A DNA stretch of 64,000 nt from Odontesthes bonariensis (GCF_027942865.1 NC_134509.1:35700197-35764196); one strand, 5' to 3'. Positions 52,908 through 64,000 are shown, counted from the first letter of the stretch. Notes: generated from the letters alone by a model not told the origin. Program-made: numbers and translations.

Positions 52908-53280
52908 TCATTTGCATCTGGAAGGGGTTCTAATGCCTTGTTCATCGAACAAGTACTCACAGCACAGGAGTATGCTACAGTTTTTATGAACCAAATTGTC
53001 CAAGTTTGGTAAATCTTTACGCAGAATTACATCATAAGCTAGCTTGTCTAGCACACCAACAGTCAACATAAAAGCATGCCCTTCAACCTCAATAGTCACA
53101 TCGGCAGTTGGATAATCTCTCAGGCATCCATGAACACAAGTAATATTAACACTTCTGTCAAAGTTTGTTCATACATTGCTGAGTATGGATGACTTGACCA
53201 AAGTTTGTGAACTACAAGTATCAACCAGTGCCTTTACCACAAAACCATTCACTGTAAAATCTGTAACATGTTTGTGCATA
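52908..53280 (-). pseudogene. Gypsy B protease with altered active site
   Basis: Minus strand reads DFTVNGFVVKALVDTCSSQT, then a YPTADVTIEVEGHAFMLTVG block and VILRKDLPNLDNLV. The retropepsin fold is clear, but the catalytic D-T/S-G triad reads D-T-C: TGT at the third codon near 53212-53214 where GGT would be expected. A frame interruption lies near 53180. Not functional. Confidence 0.7.
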
Positions 53281-53296
53281 CTCATTTGATTTTCCT

Positions 53297-54200
53297 TCAC
53301 ATCATAACTATCTGCCAGAGGTACCACACATTGTCATGAGTCACTAGGTTGTGGTGTGTTCTGAGTTCTAGGTGGCGCAAGCAGGCATCCAGGAAGTCCA
53401 GGCGGAGTCTGGCTGCTCCTGTCTGCACACCTGTTTTCCATCTGCCTCCATTAGTGGCTGGCTTTTTAAGGAGCAGCAGGAGTTCAAGTCTCTGACAGAC
53501 TGTCTCACAGTTACCTGTGGTAATCAAGGCCCACTTTGTGCCAATCTCTCCGATTAGCACATTAGTGTTTCGAAAGCATTGCCTGTATGTTTCTTCCATC
53601 ACATTGAACTTCTTTAACACTGCAGCTTTAATAGCATTGCAGGAGTCAGACTGTTCTTCTTCCATTCCTACATAGGCCTCCAGAGCTTTTCCTGTCAACG
53701 AGGTGACCACTCTAACATCGCATTCAACTGGCTGCCACCCCCAAGTTTGGGCTATACGTTCAAATCTTACAAAGACGCTCTCGGGATCTTCACTTTCCCT
53801 GAATTCAGGTTTTCAGGGTTCACCTCCACGAGATATTTCAGTCCTGTGTGGAGGGACAACATGTTGTCATTGCAGAGTCAGCAACTGGTGAGATGAAGAA
53901 ATGGGCTCATCTGGGTGTGGGGTGACTCCTTGATCTCGTTCTACTGAAGGTTTAGGTAGGTCCTCTAAATCCCTCCTTGGAACACTGAATAATGTTGCAA
54001 TCGGGTCACTTTGGACAGGATGTTCATAATATTCATCAGACAGCACATTATGTCTAGCATTAGGTATGTCACTCCTCAATTGTTGAATCTCTTCAAAAAG
54101 AATAGCTTCTGTACATTTAGAGTGTCGCATAAACTCTTATTTCTTCAAAAAATATCTGCTCCAGAAAGTTCTTGACTCACTCTGACTGCATTTACTTTTG
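53297..54200 (-). pseudogene. Gypsy B gag remnant
   Basis: Minus-strand pieces: FEEIQQLRSDIPNARH (about 54090) and SLTGKALEAYVGMEEEQSDS, then FNVMEETYRQCFRN (53700-53570), typical of a Gypsy capsid region (L.GKA...Y). From about 53570 to 53330 unrelated sequence of about 240 bases intervenes before the protease; its origin is unknown. Confidence 0.6.
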
Positions 54201-54380
54201 GCCGTACTACTAGTTCAGGATCTCCAACTTCTGCAGCCATGGCTCCTTCAGGTAAGGGTTCAGGCCCAGCTGTTCTGTCGGAATTTCTGTACTCCATGCC
54301 TGAAAGAGTTTTTCTTTGTTCCACGTCCTACTCTTCTCATTTAGCCAGTATCCTTCCTCCACTCGTTACAGGCGCAAAAA

Positions 54381-54397
54381 TCCCACTTCTGACACCA
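54381..54397 (-). promoter_or_regulatory. Primer-binding site, tRNA-Leu type
   Basis: On the minus strand this reads TGGTGTCAGAAGTGGGA, complementary (one mismatch, A for G at the tenth base) to the 3' end of vertebrate tRNA-Leu, whose acceptor end reads ..CCTGACACCA. It lies two bases inside the LTR end (minus ..CGCAACA | gt | TGG), the standard position. Confidence 0.75.
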
Positions 54398-54399
54398 AC

Positions 54400-54910
54400 T
54401 GTTGCGGGACGACCCTTAGCCATGGAAAGAACAAGGCATCACACTGGCTTGAATGATCAGGGAAATGGCACACCATTTATTTTCAAACATCCAAGAAAAT
54501 AAGCAGCCTAAAAAAAAATTGAAAAATGGTGTTGAGAAAGATTTTCTATACATTAGTCCATCCAACATGGTGCTGTGCTTCCTCCAAACAGGCCAAACCT
54601 ATTGTTTGACAGTACACATATAGCACGAGACTCCGCCTCTGAGTTCAAACTCGCCAATGAGGTTAAACCTCTAGACAAATGAAATGACAACATTGCTGGC
54701 AAATGCATTATATTTATACATTTTGACTCATTTACTCCATTTCCTAAACTCGTACATCCACAATTAAAACATTCAGAACTACTCATTTCCATCTTTCTCA
54801 GCATTTGTATTATATCTCAATTGAATCGCAATCATTATCCAATCAAAGCTGAGAACACACACACTGACTTCCTATAAAAAGAGCTGCTGTTGAGACATTC
54901 TTCCTTTTTA
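54400..54910 (-). mobile_element. Gypsy B 5' LTR (outer limit unknown)
   Basis: Plus-strand TGTTGCGGGACG (54400) is the complement of an LTR 3' end CGTCCCGCAACA next to the primer-binding site. The distal end is not defined because no second LTR copy is in the window. A TATA-like motif (complement of cctataaaaag, 54871-54881) could be its promoter. Confidence 0.5.
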
Positions 54911-56334
54911 AAAGAGAAGCACAAGATGGCCTTCTCAAAGAACACTCTGAAAGTCTTACCAAAAATGTTTTTAACTGATCAAGCAAATTTTCCTTACAGA
55001 AATAATCCACACCTTGATTTAAAGTGAAATTAAAAAAGGAAAGAACACTGACTGTGTGAGTGCTTTTGTTATCTACCTTTCTACACAAAAGTTTAAAGAG
55101 GCAGCAAAAATGCTTCCTAACACTTGTATCTCAGATTACTTTTCTCCTCAAGACATGACTGTCTGTTTTTTGGTACCTGAAAGAATGCAAGTAAAAAGAA
55201 ACCCTGTGGTGATGCAGGGCTGTTGTGAGCAGGATTATCCTACAGGGGGCAGTGTGTAGTCTCTGCTACACCGGGTTTAGTCATTTGACAGCCATAAAAA
55301 AAAAGGTCACTTTTATTGTCATACCCTTGTGAAAAAGGAAGTGTGTTTTTGTCCTACTTTTAATTCAACATCTTGTCATGGCCCAGAGTCTTAATCCTGC
55401 AAACTGACGGACAGTGGCATCCTCGGAAAAGGGCCACATTTTTGAATTAGTTAAATCTGTTAAACCCTAATTCTCTTGTGGGCATTTGCATATTTGGAAG
55501 TATTCTTTGTTGAAAAGCCAAATCATTGTTATATGTGATGCAAGATATTGGTAGAATATTTTTTTAGGTATCTTTCATGCATTATTAGCGCTGCATAATA
55601 CTTCCAGACAATACAGCGGTATAATCTTGCAGATAAGGTTTTTCTGAAGTGTAGCATTATGGGATGAAATGCTACAAATCTAAGTAGATACAAATGTCAG
55701 CAGAAATGTCCAGCACCTTTGCAGTGACAGGGTACAGAATACCTTTAAAAAATAATTTATCACCTGCCTGATTCCTATGATTCATCTCCCAGTTGAAAGG
55801 CTTTCCATCTTCCAACAGTCTCTTACTCGGCTAAGGCAACTGCAATGCAATAGGCCTAGTGCTGTAAAAAGACTGTTACCCCTAACTCACCTGGCCTCTC
55901 TTATGTTCCTCTCCTTCCTTCCTTTTTTCCCCCCACCTCCATCTCATCCACTCATTCCCATTCGCCTCTAATGCAGCACAATAGCTTCCATCTTCCAGCA
56001 GAGTTTCTCTCACTTGCTGATAACCTGTTTATCTGTCTGTGGCATTGGGTACCGTGTGCTTAACACATTCAAACTCTCTGCAGGTCTTTTCTGTGCTGTT
56101 CTCTGTAGTCCCTTCTGCAAAAGCTCTGATAAGACTATTAAGTTAAGATAGAGAATAGAAGTAGAAAACTATAGAGTGAAGCTATATGCTGTAATGGGAA
56201 AACTGTGACAAGCCCATAACTTTCAAAAAGGTCTTTACTCTTATATTATTAGTTTAGAACCTCATGCAGAACGTGGGAAACTAAAATGTGTTATACTTAA
56301 GTAAATTTAATTTTTAGGTTCTTGTCCACTCACA
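54911..56334. other. Intergenic, no feature seen
   Basis: No domain-bearing frame. 55905-55965 is a pyrimidine-rich tract. Confidence 0.35.
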
Positions 56335-56640
56335 GGGCTGCACGGTGGTGTGGTGGTTAGCACTGTTGCCTCACAGCAAGAAGGTTCCAGTTTCAAATCC
56401 TGGCTGGGGCCATTCTGTGTGGAGTTTGCATGTTCTCCCTGTATATGCGTGGGTTCTCTCTGGGTACTCCAGCTTTCTCCCACTGTTCAAAAACTTGCAT
56501 GTCAGGTTAACTGAGCGTGCATGGCTGTGTGTCTCATTTGTCTCTGTGTGGTCCTGTGATGGACTAGCGACCTGTCCAGGGTGTACCCTGCCTCTCGCTG
56601 ACCCTGAATTGGATTAAGCGGGTATAAATAAATGGATGAC
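56335..56640 (+). repeat. tRNA-type SINE, near full length
   Basis: Head gggctgcacggtggtgtggtggttagcactgttgcctcacagcaagaaggttccagtttcaaatcc, the usual body, and end ..ggattaagcgggtataaataaatggatga. About 80 percent identical by eye to 15995-16350. Confidence 0.85.
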
Positions 56641-57573
56641 ACAATTTCTGCTGCTTTTTGATGCAACTGATAAAAAATAAAGAGTTTTTGCATGTCACCA
56701 AATAGTCAAATTTGCCTGATACATCACATACAATAAGGCACAAAGTCTACATCTAAATATCAGATGGAATGGAGGATGACACCTTGATCTCATGATTAAC
56801 AAGATTAGCTGCATGATTCAAGAATCATGTCATACATGGATGACCAAAAAGGGTTAGATTTCCAGCTGTATGTTTCAAGTTACATCCACAATTGCGTTTA
56901 TAAATATTTTCAGCCATGACCATGTTAGCTGATGCTTGCAAAATGATGTAGCTTTATTGGCATCTGTCACAACCGACATAACATTGTAAACAAGGACTCA
57001 ATGGCAGTGCAAATGGCTACAAAGGCTAAATATCACAGATAAATGTGGAAATATCAAAAGTCTAACAGTTTAAGTGTAACGGAAAGTTATTCTCCAAGTT
57101 CAGTTTATGTTAATTGGTGTGACAGTGCTGCGTTCATCAATATTAATCTAACTCCAAACTAGCAATCACAATAGCAACAAGCTAAATTAGCCTTGCATCA
57201 AATTAACATTTTTTAACCCAACCTTGAGCAGAAGCCTCTTAAGTTGACATAGTTTAACATCAATATTGTCACCAGCAGTAGCCTAGCCTTGTAATAAGCA
57301 TATTTGGCAAGATCCAAATTAACCTGGCCTAATATCAAGATAGCATTAGCATGAGCTTGAGCCTAGCCTAAAGACAGACGTACAAAAAGTTAAGGGGGAA
57401 TTGATAATTGGAGAATTAAAAAAAAGAAAAAAAAGAAAGAGAGGAATAAAAATAGTTCGTCCTTGTTTAAACATACTTTCCACGATGACTGTAGGGCCCG
57501 ACAGAGCGGGGAAGGGGTTAGTTTGGAAGGTTAGATAGAAAATATCTTTGGAAGAAGTTTTGTGGATCCAAAA
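56641..57573. other. Intergenic AT-rich sequence
   Basis: 57180-57370 repeats short ttagcct/ctagcct motifs. No gene seen. Confidence 0.35.
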
Positions 57574-57815
57574 ATTTTCTATACCCGCTGAACCGGTTGG
57601 GTCGCGGGGGGGGCTGGAGCCTATTCCAGCGGTCAATGGGCGAGAGGCGGGGTACACCCTGGACAGGCCGCCAGTCCATCACAGGGCCACACAGAGACAA
57701 ACGGGACAAACAACCACACACACGCTAACACTCAGTCCTAAGGACAATTTTAGAGACACCAATTAACCTAACATGCATGTTTTTGGACGGTGGGAGTACC
57801 CGGAGAGATTTGTGG
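57574..57815 (-). repeat. tRNA-type SINE, 3' two thirds, reversed
   Basis: Complement of the SINE body and 3' end: ctatacccgctgaaccggttgggtcgcggggg..gggtacaccctggacaggccgccagtccatcacagggcc..ttaacctaacatgcatg. 5'-truncated before the tRNA head. Confidence 0.85.
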
Positions 57816-58459
57816 ATTTGATCCCAAATTTCATTGACAGGAATTAATTATTTTTATTCAGCATCAACTTTGAAGTCACTAATAAGAGACCTACAAAAGA
57901 GTAAAAGATCAAGATCAAGATCAGAGTTGGAATTTTCGCCTGAGAGCAAAGTTTCTAACTAAAGATCAGCTGAGCAGCATCACAATAAATAATGAATCAC
58001 AGAGATTAAAAGCTCCAAACGCTTTTTCAGATGACAGATAACATCCAAAACCATCATGCTGCTCCATAATGTTCCCAATTTAAGTTTATTAGCTGTTCTC
58101 TTGGTCATAAATACTCTCACCCTAAGATTATCAGTCCAAACAATATGTTTATCTACAGATTCTGATGCTGATTTATCATTGGCCTGTACTTTAAGAACAC
58201 CAGAGTAACATATAGTTATTTATTAGATGAGTTTACAATGATGATGGAAGTTTAGTTTTGTACTAGAGCAATTATTATTAATTCATCTATTTATTTTAAC
58301 ATGCATATGATTGGGAGAGATACCAAATTACGTAGATAAACTGAAAACAGCTTTTTAAAGTGACGAGATAAGAAACAATAAAATGTCCAAAATAAAAGAA
58401 CACTGTTTAAAACAAGACATTCATACAAGTTGATGCTGAAATAAGATTTAACAGCTCTC
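57816..58459. other. Intergenic AT-rich sequence
   Basis: No recognised feature. Confidence 0.35.
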
Positions 58460-58463
58460 TTAA

Positions 58464-58955
58464 CTCTTTCGGTGCCATTGACGTCTATAGACGTCAATTT
58501 AAAAAAAAAACGTTCACTACCAAAGACGTCTATAGACGTCAATTGCGTTTTTTAACGGAGCGGGCTGGGGGACAATCTAGCAGAGTTCGTCACTAAATCT
58601 TAGGCTTGTAAACACTAAACAGAGAATATACTGGCAAAATTACCCGCTAGGTGGCAGCAGTGCCACTATGCACACACAAAAAAAGAGCTTGTTTTCTCCA
58701 TTTTTTTGGGTCAAACAGCTGATTTTGGTGAAACCAACCTATGTTCTACTGTCTATTACTAAAAGACTGAAAATGGTAGAAACAAACTTTTTTTTTCTGA
58801 TCAAAGAAGAGAGTCTACTCTTTCTTTTGGTAATTTCGGTGTGTACATAGTCATAAGACACACTTTTCTGTGGGTCTTGGAAAATCAGTCAAAATACTGA
58901 AAAACACTTGGCAGTACGGGTGTCTCTGAACTGAAAATGGCTGGCAGCCAATGAG
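58464..58955. mobile_element. 492-bp TTAA-flanked element with paired palindromes
   Basis: TTAA at 58460-58463 and 58956-58959. Ends CTCTTTCGGTGCCATTG and complement CTCATTGGCTGCCAGCC are imperfect inverted repeats. A perfect 22-base palindrome ATTGACGTCTATAGACGTCAAT (58477-58498) is followed by a shorter version GACGTCTATAGACGTC (58525-58540). TTAA targeting suggests piggyBac-type mobilisation. No coding frame of note. Confidence 0.7.
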
Positions 58956-58959
58956 TTAA

Positions 58960-59339
58960 AGAGCTAAAGTCAAATACACAAGCAGAGCGTTTAGAATATT
59001 TGCTCTTTAATTGAAAAACTATCTGAACAAAAAATGTTCTACAAATTGAGACTTTATGATTTCCACCTGAAGCAGGACTGAGGTCAGACAGTCAGACCAT
59101 ATGACATATATGAAAATGTGTGTATCAGGATTTAACAGCAAGGCCAGACAGTCAGATATCAAACAGTTTGTTATCATCTTAAAGTAGTAAAGGTTAGCCT
59201 TTATTGTTTTAGAGATCATATTAACATGACTTTAAAAATTTAGTTGATCTAAATACACCTCCTCTGCCTCTTTTCACCAATTATGAGTTAATAGTTATCA
59301 TTAATCAATATGTAGATTTGATCTCATTAAACCATTTTA
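58960..59339. other. Intergenic AT-rich sequence
   Basis: No recognised feature. Confidence 0.35.
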
Positions 59340-59905
59340 ATTCAATTCAATTCATTTTTATTTATATAGCGCCAAATACAACAAATGTCATCTCAAGGCA
59401 CTTAGATAGTAAGTCCAATTCAAGCCAATTGGAATTCAATTAATTAATAATAATCATAATTCATAAAATAATCCAATTCGTTCATATAGAGCCAATTCAA
59501 AAACAATTTCCTAGCTAAGAAAACCAACAGATTGCACTGAAAACTTTTTTTTTCGGTCCAATCTCCCGGCCTGAGCGTGCCTGAGGCGACTGTGGAGAGA
59601 AACGACTCCCTTTTAACAGGAAGAAACCTCTGGCAGAACCAGACTCAGGAAGGGTGGCCATCCGCCTCGACCAGCTGGGGTTTGAGAAGACAGAAAGGGG
59701 GGGAGGGCCGCAGCGGCGGCGGCACTGAAACACCATTCAAAGGATATCTGTTGGAACAGGGAAACACGAGTTAATGACCACAATAATATCACATATACAT
59801 AAAGAGAGTAAAGTGAGGAAAGGTGTGACAGATGAGGCCCCCCAGCAGTCTAGGCCTATAGCAGCTTAACTATGGGATGTTTCAGGATTACCTGAGCCAT
59901 CCCTA

Positions 59906-60252
59906 TTCAAGGTAAACACAAGAAACTTGTGCTAACGAAAAAATAAATAATAAAATAAAGGACCAGACTCAGTGAGTAATTCCATATACTCCCTATATGG
60001 ATCTGCTCCTCACACCACAACAACCATCTTTTTACAGCCACAAGCTACCTCAGCCTCTCACCAACTGCACACCAGTCACAGCGGGGTGGGGATGCAAACC
60101 CTGGTTCGGGTAGGGGGAGAAATAAAAGAGGTAAGATAAGCGGGAATGGGATTCAAACCCTGGTTCGGGTAGGGGGTAATGAAAGTATAGAGGGTGCCAG
60201 AGGTGGAGGCAGAACAAGACACACTAGCAGATACACTATCAGATTCAACAGA
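59906..60252. repeat. Dispersed repeat R1 inserted in L2 3' UTR
   Basis: Comparison with the L2 at 39 kb shows extra sequence here. CCTA is present at both borders (59902-59905, 60253-60256), possibly a 4-base duplication. The content matches 7151-7220 plus 7557-7766, including the doubled motif caaaccctggttcgggtaggggg. No inverted termini. Confidence 0.65.
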
Positions 60253-60253
60253 C

Positions 60254-63200
60254 CTAACTATAAGCTTTATAAAAAAGGAAAGTTTTAAGCCTGGTCTTAA
60301 AAGTGGAAAGGGTGTCTGCTTCCCGGACATTTACTGGCAGCCTATTCCACAATAGAGGGGCCTGATAACTGAAGGCTCTGCCTCCCATTCTACTTTTAGA
60401 AACTCTGGGAACCTCAAGTAAACCTGCAGTTTGGGAACGAAGTGCTCTGTTAGGAAAATATCTTACAATGAGATCTTTAAGATATGATGGAGCTCGGTCA
60501 TTAAGAGCTTTATATGTAAGGAGAAGAATCTTAAATTCTATTCTGAATTTAACAGGGAGCCAATGAAGAGAAGCTAAAACTGGAGAAATATGATCTCTCC
60601 TGTTAGTTCTCATCAAAACTCTGGCTGCAGCATTTTGGATCAACTGAAGGCTTTTCAGAGAATATGTGGGACAGCCCAATAATAAAGAATTACAGTAGTC
60701 CAATCTTGAAGTAACAAATGCATGAATTAGTTTTTCTGCATCACTCTGAGACAAGATGTTCCTGATTTTAACAATATTACGAAGGTGAAAGAAGGCAGTC
60801 CTAGAAACCTGTTTTATATGCGAGTCAAATGATAAGTTCTGGTCAAAAATAACTCCAAGGTTCCTAACTGTAGAACTAGAAGCCAAGGAAATACCATCTA
60901 GAGTAACTATATAGCTAGACAATTTCTCCCTGAAACGCTCAGGTCCAAAGATAACGACTTCAGTTTTGTCTGAATTTAGAAGCAGACAGTTCTGAGTCAT
61001 CCAGGTCTTTATGTCTTTAAGACATGCTTGTAGTCTGACCAACCTATTGGGTTCATCTGGTTTTATAGATAAGTACAGCTGAGTATCATCAGCATAAGCA
61101 ATGGAAATTTATACCATGCTGTCTAATAATGTTACCTAATGGAAGCATGTATAAAGTGAAAAGAATCGGTCCAAGCACAGAACCCTGGGGAACTCCATGA
61201 CTTACTCTGGCGTGTGAGGAAGATTCTTCATCTACAAGAACAAACTGAAATCTATCAGATAAATATGACTTAAATCAGCCTAATGCAGTTCCTTTAATCC
61301 CAATAACATGTTCAAGTCTGTGTAATAAGATACTGTGATCGACCGTATCAAATGCAGCACTGAGATCCAACAGGACAAGCACAGACACAAGTCCGCTATC
61401 AGAGGCTAAGAGGAGATCATTGGTAACTTTCAGCAGTGCAGTTTCTGTGCTATGATGCACTCTGAATCCTGACTGAAACTCTTCAAACAGATTATTTCTG
61501 TGTAAGTGATCACAAAGCTGAGCTGCAACTATTTTTTCAAGAACTTTAGACATAAAAGGGAGATTGAATATAGGTCTATAATGAGCCAACACTTCTGAAT
61601 CAAGAGTAGGTTTTTTAAGTAAAGGTTTAATTACAGCAACCTTAAAAGTCTGAGGTACATATCCTGTCAACAAAGACAGATTGATTAAATCCAATATGGA
61701 AGTGTCAATTAATGGGAAAACCTCCTTGAACAGTCTGGTTGGGATTGGGTCTAAAACACAAGTTGATGGTTTAGAAGAGACTATTGCTGTTGTTAGTTCA
61801 GAGAGATCAACTGGGCAGAAGCCGTCTAAATACAAATCAGGTTCTAAAGATACTTCTAAAGCTGCTGTACTTGATGATACATCACTGATAATAGTGGGAA
61901 GGACTCCATCAATCTTCTCTCTGATAGAAACAATTTTATTAATAAAGAAGCTCATGAAATCATCACTGCTGAGAGTTAAAGGAATAACTGGCTCAGCAGA
62001 GCTCGGACTCTTAGTCAGACTGGCTACAGTGCTGAAGAGAAACCTGGGATTGTTCTTATTCTCTTCTATCAATGATGAATAATAAGCAGTTCTAGCTTTA
62101 CGAAGGGCTTTCTTATACGTTATTAATCTATCTTTCCAGACTAATTGAGACTCTTCTAAATTAGAGGAACGCCACTGTCTCTCCAGCTTTCTTGCAGTCT
62201 GCTTTAAAGCACGCAGCTGTGAATTATACCAAGGAGCCAACCTCTTCTGACTGATTACCTTCCTTTTCAGAGGGGCAACATTGTCCAGTGCTGTACGCAT
62301 TGAAACTATAGTGCTGTCAACAAGAGAGTCAAGTGCTGCTGGAGTAAAGTTTAGGTAGTCGTCCTCTGTCATATCTGCACATGGCAGTGAAGAAAAGGAT
62401 GATGGAATTAATTCTTTAAATCTGGTTACAGCATCCTCTGATAGACACCTTCTATACGTAAATTTCTTCTCAGAAACTGTATATTCAAGTAATGTAAACT
62501 CAAAGGTTATCAGAAAATGGTCAGATAAGACAGGGTTATGAGGGAACACTGTTAACTGTTCACTCTCAATGCCATAAGTCAGCACAAGATCAAGGGTGTG
62601 ATTAAGGCAGTGAGTCGGTCTGTGAACACTCTGAGAAAATCCAATAGAGTCCAATATAGAATTAAAGTTCATATTCAGGCTGTCATTTTCAACATCTACA
62701 TGAATATTAAAGTCACCCACTACAATGACTTTATCTGTACTCAGCACTAACTGGGATAAAAACTCTGAGAATTCAGACAGAAACTCAGAATAAGGGCCAG
62801 GTGGACGATACACAACAACAAACACAAGAGGTTTCTGGGATTTTCACTTTGCGTGGGAAAAACTGAGAATCAGAGATTCAAAAGAGCTCAAACTAATCTT
62901 GGGTCTGGGACTGATGAGTAACCCTGATCTGAAAATAGCTGCCACTCCTCCTCCTCTGCCTGTGGTTCAAGGAACGTGAACATTTAAACAGTCAGAGGGA
63001 GTTGCTTCATTAATGCTAACATGATCCTCCTGCTGCAGCCAGGTTTCTGTAAGACTAAATATATCAATATGATGATCACAAATCAACTCATTCACTAACA
63101 GAGACTTCGAAAGGAGAGATCTGATATTCAACAAACCACATTTAATAGTTTGATGTTTTTGTTCAGTTAAAGTTTTTGTTTTAATAATTTCTTTTTGCAC

Positions 63201-63290
63201 AAGAGGATTTGCTCCTTTTGTGTTAATCGATTGGGTGGGTAGCAGCAGGTGGGAAGCTGTAGAGAAGTGTGTAAGACTACAACTCTGCAT
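60254..63290 (-). pseudogene. L2 ORF2 (endonuclease-RT), few disabling changes
   Basis: Endonuclease start from 63290: [20 protein letters not shown] and [12 protein letters not shown]. Frame breaks near 62970 and 62840. A 516-codon block follows (62825-61275) with VVYRPPGPYSEFL, VVGDFNIHVD, DLVLTYGIE and LSDHFLITFEF (endonuclease), the linker, and RT up to LLDLSAAFDTVDHS (motif A). TGG to TGA at 61273-61275 stops it. An extra T at the cattgcTTatgctgatgat site (about 61084-61100) shifts the frame exactly before the YADD box. The C-terminal 262 codons (61042-60254) are open. Few lesions, so inactivation looks recent. Confidence 0.87.
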
Positions 63291-63311
63291 CCTGGTCTGA
63301 GCCCTGGGTTG

Positions 63312-63911
63312 TCATGTTTTAGGGTGGCAAATAAATTCATCCATATTTCTAGAAATGAGAGCCTCTCCTTCCAAAGTGGGATGGATGCCGTCTCTCCTCA
63401 TCAGACCAGGTTTTCTCCAGAAAGATTGCCAATTATCTATGTAGCCCACGTTGTTTGCTGGACACCATCTAGACAACCAGCGATTGTAGGACGACATGCG
63501 GCTAAACATCATCATCACTGGTCAGATTTGGCAGGGGTCCAGAGAAAACCAAGGAGTCCGACATTGTTTTGGCAAAATTACACACCGATGCAACATTAAT
63601 TTTAGTAACCTCCGATTGGCGTAACCGGGTGTCATTAACGCCGACGTGAATAACTATTTTACCATATTTACGTTTATTCTTAGCCAGCAGTTTTAAATAG
63701 GATTCTATGTCGCCCGCTCTGGCCCCTGGAATGCATTTGACCATGGCCGCTGGTGTCTCTAATGCCACGTTTCTGACTATAGAGCTGTCAATTACCAGGG
63801 TTTTGTCCTCAGCGGGTGTGTCGCTGAGTGGGGAAAATCTGTTTGAAGCGTGGACAGGTCGATGGTGAACAACGGGCTTGACTTTAGAGCTATGCCTCTT
63901 CCTGACAGTTA
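63312..63911 (-). pseudogene. L2 ORF1, C-terminal SGNH-like part
   Basis: Minus strand from 63768: [51 protein letters not shown], then a small shift at about 63508 (extra gatgat) and [39 protein letters not shown]. The VIHVGVND block (G-x-N-D) and D-G-I-H-P block are the Asn and Asp/His elements of an SGNH/GDSL esterase-like fold. Confidence 0.75.
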
Positions 63912-64000
63912 AATGATTTACTATTTAACTAAATCATTTAACTATTTAACTGCAGCAGATCTATGAAACAATTAATATGCTCTCTTAATAAAGCAAAAAA
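63912..64000. other. Window end, AT-rich
   Basis: Short repeats of atttaacta/aaatcattt follow the L2 truncation point. Nothing else is seen. Confidence 0.4.

Larger units (their letters stand above)
50700..54399 (-). mobile_element. Ty3/Gypsy element B, degraded, minus strand
   Basis: In minus-strand order: primer-binding site (54397-54381), gag (about 54200-53570), protease (53280-52910), integrase zinc-binding and core region (52842-51850) and integrase C-terminus (51082-50700). RT and RNase H are not seen, so most of pol was deleted. Interrupted by a solo LTR (51094-51838) and a 67-bp LINE stub (52194-52260). Left end truncated against L2 sequence. Confidence 0.8.
59340..63911 (-). mobile_element. 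L2 LINE, nearly complete, minus strand
   Basis: 3' end at 59340 (complement ..ggcgctatataaataaaaatgaattgaattgaa), 3' UTR to about 60250, ORF2 60254-63290, ORF1 63312-63911. It is 5'-truncated inside ORF1 at 63911. It belongs to the same family as the copy at 33.5-39.7 kb and lacks that copy's LTR and MITE insertions, so it serves as the reference empty site. A 347-bp insertion lies in its 3' UTR (59906-60252). Confidence 0.88.

Noticed and set aside
53330..53570. A further solo LTR inside Gypsy B gag/protease
   Set aside because: Sequence is foreign to the Gypsy frame, but no paired TG..CA ends with a duplication could be fixed.

Overview
This is vertebrate genomic DNA, almost certainly from a teleost fish. 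Spliced exons with GT/AG borders are scattered through a dense field of fish-type transposable elements: Rex3, Rex1/CR1-like and L2/Maui-like LINEs, tRNA-derived SINEs, Ty3/Gypsy elements, an endogenous retrovirus, and Harbinger, hAT, Tigger and TTAA-type DNA transposons. There is no bacterial-type gene organisation, no CRISPR array and no rRNA or tRNA gene that I can see. All calls come from reading the sequence; nothing was searched against a database.

Host genes are few. (1) 3963-4070 (+) is the last coding exon of commd1; the rest of that gene must lie upstream of the window. (2) 16741-23390 (+) is a ten-exon gene whose exons join into one 700-codon frame. It encodes a predicted type I membrane protein with signal peptide, CUB domain, Ser/Gln-rich stalk, SEA-like domain, calcium-binding EGF domain, one transmembrane helix and a proline-rich tail. 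I cannot name it and regard it as the most interesting gene here. Everything else that codes is transposon-derived and nearly always broken.

Layout. 1-3.96 kb: commd1 intron with an R4/Dong-like LINE holding a Harbinger element that holds a hAT element, then a decayed Rex3. 4-8.4 kb: commd1 3' flank and old repeats. 8.4-12.9 kb: endogenous retrovirus pol (-) split by a 3.4-kb Harbinger transposon with traces of both its genes. 13-15.5 kb: an L2 ORF2 with a long intact reverse transcriptase frame and a second LINE piece. 16.7-23.4 kb: the CUB/SEA/EGF gene. 23.6-25.3 kb: Rex1-like LINE (-) split by a 628-bp DNA element. 28.2-30.6 kb: a Rex3 copy with tail and target-site duplication. 31.1-33.1 kb: a second Harbinger with a nested element.

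33.1-41.1 kb is a deep nest: a Gypsy element (-) split by a 6.2-kb L2 (+), itself hit by a deleted LTR retrotransposon (which carries a further TTA-flanked element) and by a TTAA-flanked element. 41.2-48.2 kb: HECT-like, hAT (zf-TTF), Tigger, integrase-core and Tc1 remnants. 48.7-50.7 kb: L1-like and L2 pieces. 50.7-54.4+ kb: a second Gypsy (-) with tRNA-Leu primer site and a solo LTR in it. 55-59 kb: SINEs and a TTAA-flanked element with palindromes. 59.3-63.9 kb: an L2 (-) running almost to the window end.

The insertions can be ordered because many sit inside a recognisable reading frame or a second copy of the host repeat, so the empty site can be reconstructed.
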